Assembly: GCF_012273895.1 (NCBI RefSeq)
Contig: NW_024045134.1
Coordinates: 1,922,001-1,986,000 of the forward strand
Reading direction: 5' to 3'
DNA: 64,000 nucleotides
DNA from: Zerene cesonia
Taxonomy: Eukaryota; Arthropoda; Insecta; Lepidoptera; Pieridae
Shown here one piece after another: positions 25,101 to 37,000 of this stretch. Numbering within the stretch: position 1 is the first letter of the stretch; each line of letters begins with the position of its first letter. The position numbers were made by a program, and so were the translations under genes. The notes beneath the pieces are model-generated. The model had not been told where the DNA came from, did not search any database, and saw nothing but the letters and a program-made list of their open reading frames with translations.

Positions 25101-28100
25101 ATCATAACAGCGTGAAGAAGTGTTCCTCACGTCGCGCGTGACGCACGTGGTCGCGGACGAGCGGCCGGCGGCGGTATGGCGTGAGAGCCGCGCCCGCGCC
25201 GATGCCATGCTCGAGAGACTGCGCGCGCACTCGCCAAAGCCCGCGCAACACAACTACGTGCAGCTCACTGTACAAAAGGTATGGATATATGGTGCCTGTG
25301 CTCATAATCACAACACATTCCTTACCCTTAATATTGTTCACAATTTACATACTGTGATGATTGTACCTGTGTTCACAATATACATACAATGTTACCTGTA
25401 CATGTATTACTGGTATCTATCAATGTCCACTAAAATATTTTATGTAATATTGGTAGTTTTGTTAACAAAAACAATACCTATGCCTATACATCACATATTA
25501 AGTTTACATTGCCATTCTTGTACATGGACGTCCGGTACCTGTGTATGCATTCTACAGATGGCAAAACTTGAACATGTATTTATGATACCCGTGTTCACAA
25601 TTCATGCACCTTGATACATGTTAATGTTTACTGGAATCCATATTCACATGTTAAGAGATGTCCATATATTATAAGGTGTTTTTGAAAATTCTAACAAGAA
25701 AAACAAATATTGAGTAAGATCTAACTCTTTGCTTTGTTATATGTTGACCCATACACACTTGTGTTTGGTTGCCATCTTAAATCTTTGTTATTTTTATTTG
25801 CAAATCTACTATTGTTGTATTTTACCTGTAGTTTCTTTTAAATAACAAAATTATCAAATATCTATTGCATTCATAAATAATAAAGTAAGCTGCTGAGATT
25901 AATTTGTTGCTGTGCTGGTTTCAAATTATGAAATTTATGTTCGTGTTGAATAGTCCAATTATTGAGGAAGGACCATAGGCTATAGTATGTTATGTGTTTG
26001 ACGTGGATGAAACTGCGGGGCTTATCTAGTGTAGGTATAGATGTGCTAAGAATTCTGAAAAGCTTTCTGTTGGTGTTTTGAAATTGTTAACTGTTATTCT
26101 GTTTGGCATATTTAGAACTGTTTCCTATAATATATATCTGCTAAATCTATTTTGTGGATTAAAGAATTGCATGATAAGTTTAAAATAATATTATTATGGT
26201 ACATGAAATGATTTTTGGGATCAATATACTGTAAATATATGGTAACATTATTTATAGTTATACTAAATTGTTTAATAATAGAATGTGAAGTTTCTAATAT
26301 AGAAAAAAACCTCTGAAATTTGTAATTATTTCATTCTTACAATAAAAAAATGCATAGTTGCAATATAACAAATTTGCATGTGAACTAATTCTATTAATAA
26401 AAATAACTTGTACTAGATATTTCTTTTTCCAACTTAACCTTTATTACTAATATTCTTAATTTATTATTTCTCAACCTGAGTGCTTTAAACACCAAAGAGT
26501 ATCGAGATAATATAGAGTTTGTTTTTCCACATGATTTTATGTTTGTTTCTCAACACAAGGTTGGGAAATAATATGCAATCTTCTTAGCTATATATTATAT
26601 ATCCTTACAATGTATTTATCATCTTTCAGGCTATAAGTCTATTGGATAAACTGTATGACACATTCATCACGCCGCGTAAAGCGCAGGTCAACTTCTTCAG
26701 TAAACATTTTATCAAGATTGAATTTTTGGACAAGTATGCACCCGTATAATGAAATAAAAATTCGATGTACGATCAATGGCATTTACAATTTGCCCTTTTT
26801 TCTGCAGACCGTGCCGACCTGTGTATAAGGAATTTGACGAGTGGCCCCAGATCTCATTAGAACCAGACCCCCCGAAGGAGAAGAAAGAGAAAAAGGAGTC
26901 GCCGGAGAATCTCGTCGCAATTCCTTCGAACAATAATATCGGTCACAAGTAAGTTTTTAACGAGTTTAATGTTTAGTTTTTCTAAGATTATCTTGTTATC
27001 TTGTTGTGTTTGTTACTTATTTGTTGTTATTTTTGTCTTGTTGCAGAATGACAAGGAAGAGTCGACCTCGTATAAAAGAAAAAGAAATAAAAGAAGAGAA
27101 GGGTGGTTATTGTGAAATGTGCAATGTTGACTACCCAGACGCTACCTCACATCGGCGGACACCACATCATCTCGCGTTCGTCAGAAATCACGCCAACTTT
27201 TTGGCCCTAGACTCTCTTATAACTTCAGGCGCAGATGTCAACACCTTCCTTGATAAAGCTACTCCGGTGAACGGTGAAAGACGTTCACTTCGCAAATTGT
27301 GCAATGGTGACTCAGAGCCAAAAAACAGACGCTCCAAAAGATCTCAATCGCCAGACGCCATCAACGGCAACATAAGCCCGAGACGAAATGGCGGTCTCGA
27401 TGAGGAGAAGAAACACAACACCAGATGCAGCAAGAGGACGAGTGAGTCCACGCAATCAGAGGACCGTCAGTATTATAAAGTAGTCGGTGTCAGTACGAAG
27501 CTACGCTCGAGTGGTGGTTTCACCAAGAAGAAGGAATTGCCTGTATGCAACGGAACGAAGCCACTCGTGGTGAAGTTTAGGAAAGTGCGGCGTTCAGAAC
27601 TGTCGGTTTTGAGCGATGAGGCTGAGCAATTCATGTTCCCAAAACGCGCCAGTTCCACAAGTTCCACGTCTTCTGATGATGATGATGCGATAATAAACAC
27701 CAAGACGAGGAAAAAGGCATCGCCGCAGCTCCCACCACCCACAGCAGAACGGCAGAGGTTAGCGAGGCCGGTAGCGTTGAAAGAAGAATCATCAGAAGAA
27801 GATAGCTGGCCGGAAGAAGATAAGAGGAGAAGGAAGCGACGAGCACCGCCAGTGGTGAAAAGGGCTAAGAGAGGGTGTGGTAGACCGGCGCGGTTACAGC
27901 CACCGAGTAAACCGCCTGAGCCCGAGGAACCGCCCCCAGAACCTGAACCAGAAGTCAGCCCGCTCCGAGAAGAAGCTTCCGAGAAGTGTATGAAATGGGA
28001 AGACGGAAAGTTGAAATACACACCGGCAGTAGAACAATTGGAGTTTGCTTTTGAATCTGTGCCACATAGCGAGCCTTGGTTTGAGACGTTCAAGCGTCAG

Positions 28101-29391
28101 GATCAAGACAAGGTTGTTGCTAAGAATGTTCCTCAGTATTTTGGTAAATATGAATTACTAACTAAAAGTTTTAAGTATGTTAACAACTTATCAGAAACCT
28201 TACTCTTTACTCAATAAAAAGTCTGGTATTTTTTTTAGTTTTAAAAGCTTATTATGTATTAACACATGTCTTATAGTTCAATTTTGCTTTTTTGTTACAG
28301 CGCTTTACTCAAAGTCACCAAAGTTACCATACGAAATTGGTCAGTTACCACCTCTGAAGCCAAATTGTTGTCCCTTAAGTGACCTCGTTCGCCGGGAGGA
28401 AAAACCGGGGCCGTCGCGTTCATACGGCACTAGAGGAATGAAGAAACAAAAAATTAGAAAGCGGACAGCCGCCATTTTAGCACTTGAGAGTCATCCGAGG
28501 AAATCTCCCAGAGAACATGCTTCTACTCTAGCTATTTTAGGCTCAGCTGGCCTCCTACATCGACGGAAACACGTTGATGACTCTAAATCGACAGCATCCG
28601 AAGAGACAATTAGTGATACTCACTCCAAAGTAGAACCAATACTTACAGAAACTCAAGAGGCTTCGGAGAGATTACAACAATTTCTCTCAGAAGTGTTTGA
28701 AGACGCGTCAGATTACGATGTCTCGGAGGATTTAATGGACTGCGATACGCCCGTTATCACCTCCAAAGCCGTCCCCGATGTGTCTAGTTTAGTCTCAGAA
28801 TGTGAAAATTGCGATCTGATCCGGAACGAAATAAAACAGGACACGGGCAAGACGAGAGACAGACGCGGCAAATTTAAAAAGAAGAACCGAACGGGCTGGC
28901 CGACGAAGAGAAACAAGAAGAAAGGTTCCAGAAACAGCAGTACCGAGGGAGAAAAGGTCGACGGCAGTTTGGACAGATCGTCGGCGGAACCAGACCTCGA
29001 AACGCTCAGTGAAATCGACGAGAATCATTCAGAAGCTGAAAATGAAAACACTCTCACAGAAGAGTCGAAATCAAAAGAAATACCCGTAGCTAATAAAAAG
29101 TCGTCGGACCCTGAGGAGCTGGAGTTGGCATGTCCGATGGATGTGGAAGAGAAAAAGTCTGAGAATGTAGATAAGAATTTAATAGAGAATAAATGTAACG
29201 ATCGGTCGTCGAAGGAGTCCGAGAAGCGGACGTCCTCCGAGGGCGAGGAAAAGGTCGAGTTTAAGAAGAAGAAGCGAGCATTGCAGGGTTTATGTGACTG
29301 GCTTCCAGTGGTGCGAGTGGCTCGGGTGGACCCCAACGCGGGGCGAAGGCTCCGCTCGGCGGGCAGGGCTCGCTCCAGCAAGTTCAGATAG
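22141..29391 (+). CDS. chif: Dbf4/Chiffon-type regulatory subunit of Cdc7 (DDK) kinase
   Basis: Dbf4 proteins activate Cdc7 kinase to fire replication origins in the nucleus. Exons: 22141-22189, 22264-22349, 25111-25278, 26630-26733, 26808-26948, 27047-28143, 28301-29391; all phases match, giving 911 aa. Three Dbf4 landmarks appear in order. The motif N/BRCT-like part (RKNFCFYLDI...SRSISRRLQDMG, then VFLTSRVTHVVADE) lies at residues 17-65. Motif M (HFIKIEFLDKPCRPVYKEF) lies near 125-145. Motif C is a C2H2 finger (GYCEMC...H...HH) with Cys205, Cys208, His218 and His224. A long, charged, low-complexity tail of about 690 residues follows, as in insect Chiffon but not in short vertebrate Dbf4. 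The 49-nt first exon is my inference: a phase-1 donor, a 74-bp intron and a TTACAG acceptor. Confidence 0.9.
22750..23110 (+). promoter_or_regulatory. Possible internal promoter and non-coding first exon within Chiffon intron 2
   Basis: A CCAAT box in GGCCAATGG (about 22757) and a TATATAAATAAG (about 22898) are followed by GC-rich sequence. A perfect donor GTGAGT at 23101 follows an open-ended stretch without a good ATG. CpG-rich sequence continues to about 23340. A transcript starting here and joining 25111 would skip the first half of the BRCT-like motif. No transcript evidence is available. Confidence 0.4.
25970..26034 (+). mobile_element. Helitron-like 3' end fragment
   Basis: GTGGATGAAACTGCGGGGCT followed by TATCTAGTG resembles the 3' terminus of the Lep1-like copies. 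The 5' part is not clear. It lies in a Chiffon intron. Confidence 0.45.
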
Positions 29392-30231
29392 CGCCCGGCC
29401 CCCAACAGACTTAGTGGCTAAATAGTCAGTGATTAGGACAATTGAATTTCAGATGTTATCCAAGCACCGGTACAAAGTTGCAGACAGTTTGTAGGTCCGT
29501 TTATGTGTAGTCTATTCCATACCATATATAAACATGCATTGGTGTCCATTTTATTTGCTACCGACTGTTACAAATAGTTGTTCAATACTTTGATGTGAAT
29601 ACTTCTTTCCCTTTGATATTGTGGTATTGATTAGTACCACAAGACAATATTATCTTAATGTTATAGATTCAACTTGCCGTGTATGATAGACATTCTCAAT
29701 AAATATCCAATTGTTACTTGTGTTGTTAAATAGATTACAACTTATATCAAAAGGATGGTATCTTCAAAAACCGATTAGCATTTTCTGTATGAATCAACTT
29801 GGTGTGTAATAATTATACCTAAAGGCATAAATCGATAACACGCAATTTATATATAAATAGTTAAATTTATGATGCTCTCTGCATGCATTCTCTCAATATA
29901 GTCTGTCTGAAACATCTGAAAAAATCCTACTAATAACTTATTAAATACATATTTATTTTGTATGTTTATGAACTGGAGCTATATTATTTTATTGTTAATT
30001 TAGTATGAAAGTTTCAGTATTTATGTCTCGAGGCTCAGTGTGGCCATTGTAAATATATGTGTAATATATTTAGAAATTTTGTTATCTGTTTAGTATAAAT
30101 GTTGTGGTTGTATGAAGAGTGTCTCAAGATGGCGAGCTTACTCTGTACATAAATGTTTTCGTATGCTTAAAGTATGTTGCTTTTCTTTAAATGAAATTTG
30201 TTTACTGTCAGTTCATCAGTAACATTGTATA

Positions 30232-30237
30232 AATAAA
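30232..30237 (+). terminator. Likely polyadenylation signal of Chiffon
   Basis: AATAAA within TATAAATAAAATAATTAC, about 840 bp after the stop at 29389-29391. No later convincing + strand signal is tied to this gene. The 3' UTR assignment is inferred. Confidence 0.5.
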
Positions 30238-31409
30238 ATAATTACTCATAATACCTGTCGTTATTTATTTACTCTCTATCAGGGCGAAGGAAACGAGTCC
30301 CATACTAGATAATATAATCATTTTTATAGTACAGTGTACACTTTAGCTAGGAATATGACAACTTAGCTTCGGGCTTTGATACACTTTTATAATAATTTAA
30401 ATAATATATTGATGGAGTGTGAATGGAATCCTGTATGTAACGAAAATAATTGAGTTACTTTCTCACTTACGTTGGATTATATTTTTTCAAACTCTTGGCT
30501 GTTCTCTTTGCACATTGGCAAAAAGAATATTAATATCTGTTGTTAACGTTACGTTAAGCTTACGAAACGACTTCCGATTACGCTAACGATTCGAGTGCGG
30601 AAACTTGTGTCGAACTTTAGACGAAAACATAGTTTTTAATCATTTTCTTTATGCAATCCTCTCCAAATCGCCCTACTAATGATATATTTTGTATCTCAGA
30701 AAGAGTTCTCCTCGACTCGTAGAGTCGCTTAACCCTGTTTACGTTCAATATATTATGTACATCATGAAGCTAACCCATCAATAAATTGGCCGCGTATTAG
30801 CTTACTTAACCAGCATATCGTCTACACATCAATAATTTATGTGCAACTAGCCAAGAACCAATGTTTAATGATTATTTATTGAGTCATCAGTGTTATAATT
30901 TATTCCAACGTAAGTCAAACACTATAGTTAGTATGATATTATGTTATATGTATTACAGATAACATAATACCATACTAATATATGCATTTAGAAATTGAAA
31001 GACTAACGGATTTATTTTATTTGGATTTTTATTATTATTATTATTTACGGACACGGGGAGACACGTGGACACACTCGCTATTGAGTTCGTAACGTCAGGT
31101 CAGGTAAATAACAATGAATAAATCGCGTTTAAATCCGTTAGTCTTTAATTTCTATAATCATCAAAAGTGTGTCAAAAAGAGTGAGTATCATCAAAATCCA
31201 TCTATCACTCTATGTTTGCTTGTTTTTCGGGTGAAATAGTAACAAACATGCATACATACATCAATCCATATCCAAATCCATCCTAAGGTTGCCACTCTAT
31301 TTTCGAAAATAAAATCCTTAGGTATTTTTTCAAAACATTACAAACAATATTGTGGACTTCAATGAAAAAGAATGGTAGGGTACGACTTAATTTTATTTAT
31401 TTATTTTTT

Positions 31410-31744
31410 TTTTTATGTTACAGTCGGCAATGGAGCTGGTGGGACGCCTGATGGTAAGCGCTACCACCGCCCATGAACATTTGGAGAGGCATAAGGTCCA
31501 TTGCAGACCTTACGCCTCTACCGATCTACGGATTGCCGACTTTTTGGGAAGGGATTAAGAAAGGATTGGCGATAGGAATAAAGGAAAGGACTGGGAAGGG
31601 TAAGGAAAAGGATATGGGCCTCCGGCTCCCCCACTCACCGAACGAAACACAGCAGAATGCTATTTCACGCCGGTCTTCTGTGGGGGTGTGGTACTTCCCC
31701 GGTGCGAGCTGGCCCAATTTGTGCCGAAGCGTGCTCGACTACTT
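31410..31744 (-). mobile_element. A-tailed lepidopteran SINE-like element, longest copy
   Basis: Reference copy for the family in this window. On the - strand it begins GTAGTCGAGCACGCTTCGGC, passes the block GTTTCGTTCGGTGAGTGGGG, a pyrimidine-rich region and a hairpin of GTAAGGTCTGCAATGGACCT, and ends at CGACTGTAACATAAAAAAAA. The A-tail indicates retrotransposition. I see no clear target duplication. The ORFs on both strands are repeat by-products. Confidence 0.8.
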
Positions 31745-31903
31745 TATAATTGAGATCAATATTGAACCATATTGTTTTTTTTTCAATTAAATAAAAAGCA
31801 ACAATTTAACAAACGATATTTTAGCGACCCACCCCTGCTACGTATTTTTTCTCCATAAGAACCTTTCTGATGCTACAACAAAATCTTTTTAATTTGCACA
31901 TGT

Positions 31904-31913
31904 NNNNNNNNNN
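31904..31913. other. Assembly gap of 10 N
   Basis: Ten N in the spacer upstream of the ND-ACP 3' end; no gene is interrupted. Confidence 0.97.
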
Positions 31914-32158
31914 ATAGTAATAATTAACAAATACATGACCACTAATTTATTACAATGACTCCAATGTACCTCAACCAGCAACTGGGAATCAATAAAAAAA
32001 CAAATGATCTACTCTAACAGGCATATAATGATAAAAACAATTTACACTTTTTACATCGCTTGATGTTCAGCCATTTAATGTTTGTTCATTAAAATTAAAA
32101 CAAAACTAGGTGCTAAGCTGATTGGTAGACCCAAACGGAATATTATTGGTCTTATGGC

Positions 32159-33640
32159 TTATTCAAATACGTCTTCCTTGTCACAAATGTACTGTACTAT
32201 ATCTTTGGGTCGTAGGAGCCTCTCGGCGTCTCCGTCGGGAATTTCAAATCCAAACTCGTCTTCCATAGCCATTATAACTTCCACATGGTCTAAAGAGTCC
32301 AATCCCAGATCTTGGATGAAGTGTGATTCCAAAGATAACTGCAATAAATGAAATACATAAGTATTTTATACTAGCTGATCTGACAAACATTTGCCGGTCT
32401 TGGGAAATCTGATGTCCATCACTGTGAAGATTAAATAGCTATTACATGCTTTTAATTATGTCATAAGTTATGCAAGCTTTTTCATTCATAAGATCCTTTT
32501 ACAAGAGAAACACATCAAAAAAATAATAAGTTAAATCAGTCCAGAACTTTACTTGAGGCACTGTGACCAAAGGAAATGGGGAATCATTTATAATAATGTT
32601 ATTGAATTAAATGTATTGACATTTATCATACTTTATATATCAATGTCATATAAAAAACTATATCAAATTGTATACAATACAATTTTTTTATACAATAAAA
32701 TAAATGATTGGAAAGTAGAATTATGGAATTTGATAACTTTCAATAATGACTACTATTAAATTTACATACAATATAATGCATTTTTCCTTACTACCTAATT
32801 ACTTCCTAAATTCGAAATTAAATACTTTTTATTTTGATACACTTGCTGTATTCTCAACCGACATTGATGAAACAAACAGAAGTCAGATCGATTGGCTGTA
32901 GAAAAATGTTTCAATTCTAGCTACACATTAATTTGCTACATAAAATATACATGAGAAAGAATTGTTATAGCAAAAAATGTGTGTTTATAGCTGTATAAAG
33001 ATTCTGAAATTGTTTGAGACTACCTTTTCAGGGTTAACTTTATCATAAAGTTGCAGAACAAGGAGCACCCTACTTTTAATTAGATCGATTGTTAGCGGTG
33101 GGCCACCGCTGTAGTTTCGTACGGCCACTTTCGGCTTCTGAAACAAGTGAAAAATATATAAATATGTACCTGCACACTAGTTAGTTTGTCGTATGCCTTG
33201 ATAACTTTCATCACTCGGTCTGCAATGTCCTGCTGAGTGACTTTGTGCACGGGCCCAGTTGCATATTGTCGACTTGCTCTATGCACCTAAACATTGGGAG
33301 CAATTCTATACACATACGTTATGCAATACATTTGAGGTTATATATGCTTTATAGTCAGAAAAAATACAAATTATAAACTTGTGAATAAATTTTTTAAAGC
33401 CACCGGGATAAGGATTTTATGTCAGTGAAAAACAAATAGAATAAATTGCCTGAACTACATAAAAGGTCTTACCCCATTTTGTATGTGGTTGTTGTTGTAA
33501 AGATTAGCGATGGTTTTTACGGTATGGAATTTTTGTTGTAAAGCTACAGTGGATAACCGGCATACTACCGGAGTTTTAATGGTTGTGGATTTTCGGAGTA
33601 ATCCACTAACGGCACTTCGGACAATATTCACTGCAGCCAT
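32159..33640 (-). CDS. ND-ACP: Mitochondrial acyl carrier protein (ND-ACP / NDUFAB1)
   Basis: Carries growing acyl chains on a phosphopantetheine arm for mitochondrial fatty acid synthesis (lipoate supply) and is a subunit of complex I and of Fe-S/LYR assemblies. Exons on the - strand: 33640-33473 (56 codons), then either 33286-33170 or 33137-33024, then 32338-32159 with the stop. The first exon encodes a basic, Ser/Thr-rich presequence (MAAVNIVRSAVSGLLRKS...), which fits mitochondrial import. The last exon holds DLGLDSLDHVEVIMAMEDEF with the modified Ser in DSL, and ends with DKEDVFE. Protein length is 153 or 154 aa depending on the middle exon, as expected. All boundaries are phase 0. Confidence 0.96.
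33024..33137 (-). other. ND-ACP alternative middle exon A (38 codons)
   Basis: Acceptor CTTGTTTCAG, then an open phase-0 stretch encoding KPKVAVRNYSGGPPLTIDLI and RVLLVLQLYDKVNPEK, then donor GTAGTC. It corresponds to the ACP region before the first conserved helix turn and aligns with exon B through R-V-x2-V-x3-YDK. It has no start codon of its own. Confidence 0.9.
33170..33286 (-). other. ND-ACP alternative middle exon B (39 codons)
   Basis: Acceptor TGTTTAG, then VHRASRQYATGPVHKVTQQD followed by RVMKVIKAYDKLTSVQ, then donor GTACAT. Phase 0 at both ends, so exchanging it with exon A keeps the frame. Only 32 bp (33138-33169) separate it from exon A. Confidence 0.9.
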
Positions 33641-34089
33641 TTTTTGGCTTCAATATTTTTCACTGACAAGAAGTAAAATTGAGCATGGAACCCATTTAAT
33701 TTTTTTACCCATAGAGTAAAGATTTTAAGATTCAGCTACGGGGCCATTCGAAACTTACCTATCTATAAAATTTTAATAAAACAGCTAATTTAAAAGAAGA
33801 TAATTTGTGTAAGCAATTAATAACTCCAAATTAAACCAGAGAAAAAAATGTACTCATTTCCTTTATTTGAAATAAATCAAAACAAAGGCGAAATAAAAAA
33901 TATATCGACATTGGTTTTTCGTCTAATGTCAGTTATTGTAGTGTCACCCTGACATTGATCCTACATTGCACAGCTGTCATGAATCTTCTGTCTTGTACTC
34001 ATACTTGCCAAATTCGATTTGTTTTGTGTAGACGTATGAAATGTCCTTAAGTTCAATGTTTTGAATGTTTTATAATATATCCTTATAAA
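33641..34089. promoter_or_regulatory. Divergent promoter region of ND-ACP and HID1
   Basis: Only 449 bp separate the start codons of ND-ACP (-) and HID1 (+), so both 5' UTRs and promoters must lie here. No obvious TATA box stands out. Confidence 0.65.
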
Positions 34090-37000
34090 ATGGGTAATGC
34101 TGACACAAAATTGAACTTCCGGAAAGCTGTAGTTCAGCTAACATCGAAGAATCAAGTAATGAGAACTTATGATAATAGATAAACCCACTCAGATATGGAT
34201 GACTGTGTTTATTGATTTTGATTATTATTTCAGCCTATCGACGCTTCTGATGATAATTTCTGGGATCAATTTTGGTCGGAAAGCGTGACGAATGTCCAAG
34301 ATGTTTTTGCTTTGGTTCCGGGAGCAGAAATTCGTGCCTTACGTGAAGAATCGCCAAATAATTTGGCGACTCTGGTGTATAAAGCTGTGGAGAAAATGGT
34401 CAAAATCGTAGATAACAGCTGTCGCACGCAACGGGAACAGCATACAGGTGAGCGCGTTCGGAAATTTATTATATTTTATTTTTTTGAACAAAAGCAGCCA
34501 CCCATCATCTTCTGATTCATACAATTGCATATAATTGTATGAAAATACTGTGAAAATTGCTACATCATTGCCTGTATGTGATAAATTAAATTAAAGTGCT
34601 TAATACCTTTTATTAAAGGATAAATAAAATTTATCATTTATCAATTATTATTGTTTTCTATCTTTTGTTCTAGCATTAAACTGCGCCCGATTACTGACTC
34701 GAGTCTTACCATATATGCTAGAGGAACAGGAGTGGCACAGCTTCTTCTGGTCGTCACTACCAGCTGCTGCAGAAAATGAATCAGTACCTCTGGCCCAATC
34801 TCTTATAAATGCTATTTGTGTAAGTGATTTGACAATGCTTTGGATGTTATGTTGTATTATCCAAAATTATATTCCGAACTGTGAAGGTTACATATATCAA
34901 GTTTTGTTCTTATTAGACAAAATGTGACTGTGTATGTGTGTGTGTGTATGTGAATATGTGTCAAATGTTAGTGTTAAACAGATAAATATATATTTGATTT
35001 GATCATACTATTTGTTAATTTTTAGTTATCTATAATTAAGTAAATTAAATTGATGAAGAAGAATTTACCTTGCAAATGTTTTTTTTTTGTTTATGTGATA
35101 AATGCCACATAATATATTATACCTTGCTGTTATGAGTATGAAATATTTTAAAATTGATCCTCATTTTATGAAATTTAAGTGTATTTCTATATTGTGTTTT
35201 AGGATCTGCTCTTCTGCCCTGACTTCACAGTAACTAGCACTAAGAGATCGGGTCCAGTAAGTATATCCTTTTTTATGTCATAGATAATAAAAAAAATGGA
35301 AATCAAGAAAAGAGCAGTTTTTCCATTTGACTGCACTTGTTTTTGGTTTGCTACCTTAGTTTTTTTTTTAATTGAACCGATTTTTATGATTATTTTTTTA
35401 TTTGAAAGCTGGTCCTTCCAATATGGTCCCATTTAAATTTGGTCTCACAATTTGAATTTGGTTTATTTTACTTTGTACTCTAGGAGCGTGCCGAGGAACT
35501 GTCGTCTTTAGACAGCTGCGAGTACATCTGGGCGGGCGGGGTCGGCTTCGCGCGCAGCCCCGCCAGCTCCGCCCAGCACGAGGCGGCTCGCACCGAGCTG
35601 CTGCGGTTGTTGCTCACGTGCTGCAGCGAGACGGTGTACAGGCCGCCTCAGCAAGCGGCCACACATCATAATAAGTGGATCGCGTGAGTATTTACATATC
35701 AAAATGTACTTATAGTAATACAGACATATTTCCGCAAATCGACGTCAAGCGCCTATTTTGCGTGAAAAAAAAAGTGAAATGGGTAACCAGTCAGAGCTGA
35801 AACAACCCCGGCACCTGATTTATTAGTTGTTATATATAATTGAAGCAGTGGTGGCTCAGTGGTGAGGACCTCGGACTTCAAAATCGATAAGTCGGGGTTC
35901 GAGACCGGGCGAGCGCGCAGGAAGTATATTGATTTTTCAATTTATCTGCGCATGTAGATAACATCACCACTGCTTAAACGGTGAAGGAAAACATCGTGAG
36001 GAAACCGGCATGTCCAAGAATTAAAAGTTCGACGGCATGTGACATCTGCCAACCCGCACTTGGCCAGCGTGGTGGATTATGGCCTGAACCCTCATAGGAG
36101 GCCTGTGTCCCAGCAGTGGGAACATATATGGGCTGATGATGATAATATATAATTGAAAAGTTAAGTCTATTTGCCAGTTACTAAACTAAAACCCAAACTC
36201 AAACTTACACAGTTTTAATACTTACCAATGGTTTGGAAAGCAGTTTCTACAGAGCAGAGCCGGCAAGACACTCTGTAGTTGCTCTTTTAAAATGATCTTG
36301 CATCATTTCCATTTGTGTATTCCAAAATAACCGTATCAAATAGTGTTTTGAAATTGGAACTGAAGAATCTTTTTTTTAAATTGTATATAGATAACTTTAT
36401 AAATTGATATCTCATATATAAACTAGTAAACTTACTAAAACCCCTGCTATAAAATAAATATAATTACTAATTAGCATATTATATAATTTTTTAATTTCAG
36501 ATATCTAACGAGTTCAGAAAACCGTCATGCATTACCGCTATTCACGTCGCTACTGAACACAGTGTGCTCATACGATCCAGTGGGTTTGGGTGTGCCTTAC
36601 AACCACTTGTTGTTCGCTGACACGCTAGAACCACTGGTCGAGGTTCGTATAAAGTTGCCATTCATATTAATAATTTTTATTCATATAAATCTACTATTCA
36701 CGCCACTAAATCAAGTGTCAAGTTTTTTTTCATATGCGCGCTTGTAAGCAAGCTGTTCTAATAATAGACCGCCTCCCTGGTACAGTGGTTCAATTCCCGG
36801 TGGGGACGCACGAAAAAAAAAAACAATGTCTCGGTCTGGCAGGACATAGGAGGCTGATCACCTACTTGTCCCTAAAGAAAATCGATCAGTAAAACAGATG
36901 TACATCATCTGCCCCATACCCCACTAGGGGACACGGGACTTCACTTGCTTTATAAGCAAGCTGTTCTAATAATAAATTGTCATTTCTTTTCTTATGTACT

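Larger units (their letters stand above)
30238..32158. other. Spacer between convergent Chiffon and ND-ACP
   Basis: AT-rich and without a supported exon. It contains the full-length A-tailed element at 31410-31744 and the 10-N gap. TTTATT at 31946-31951 is an AATAAA on the - strand and could end ND-ACP. Confidence 0.5.

Noticed and set aside
27473..28093. 206-aa ORF on the - strand
   Set aside because: Shadow of the large Chiffon exon; the + strand frame has the splice sites and the Dbf4 motifs.
29025..29405. 126-aa ORF on the - strand
   Set aside because: Shadow of the last Chiffon exon.
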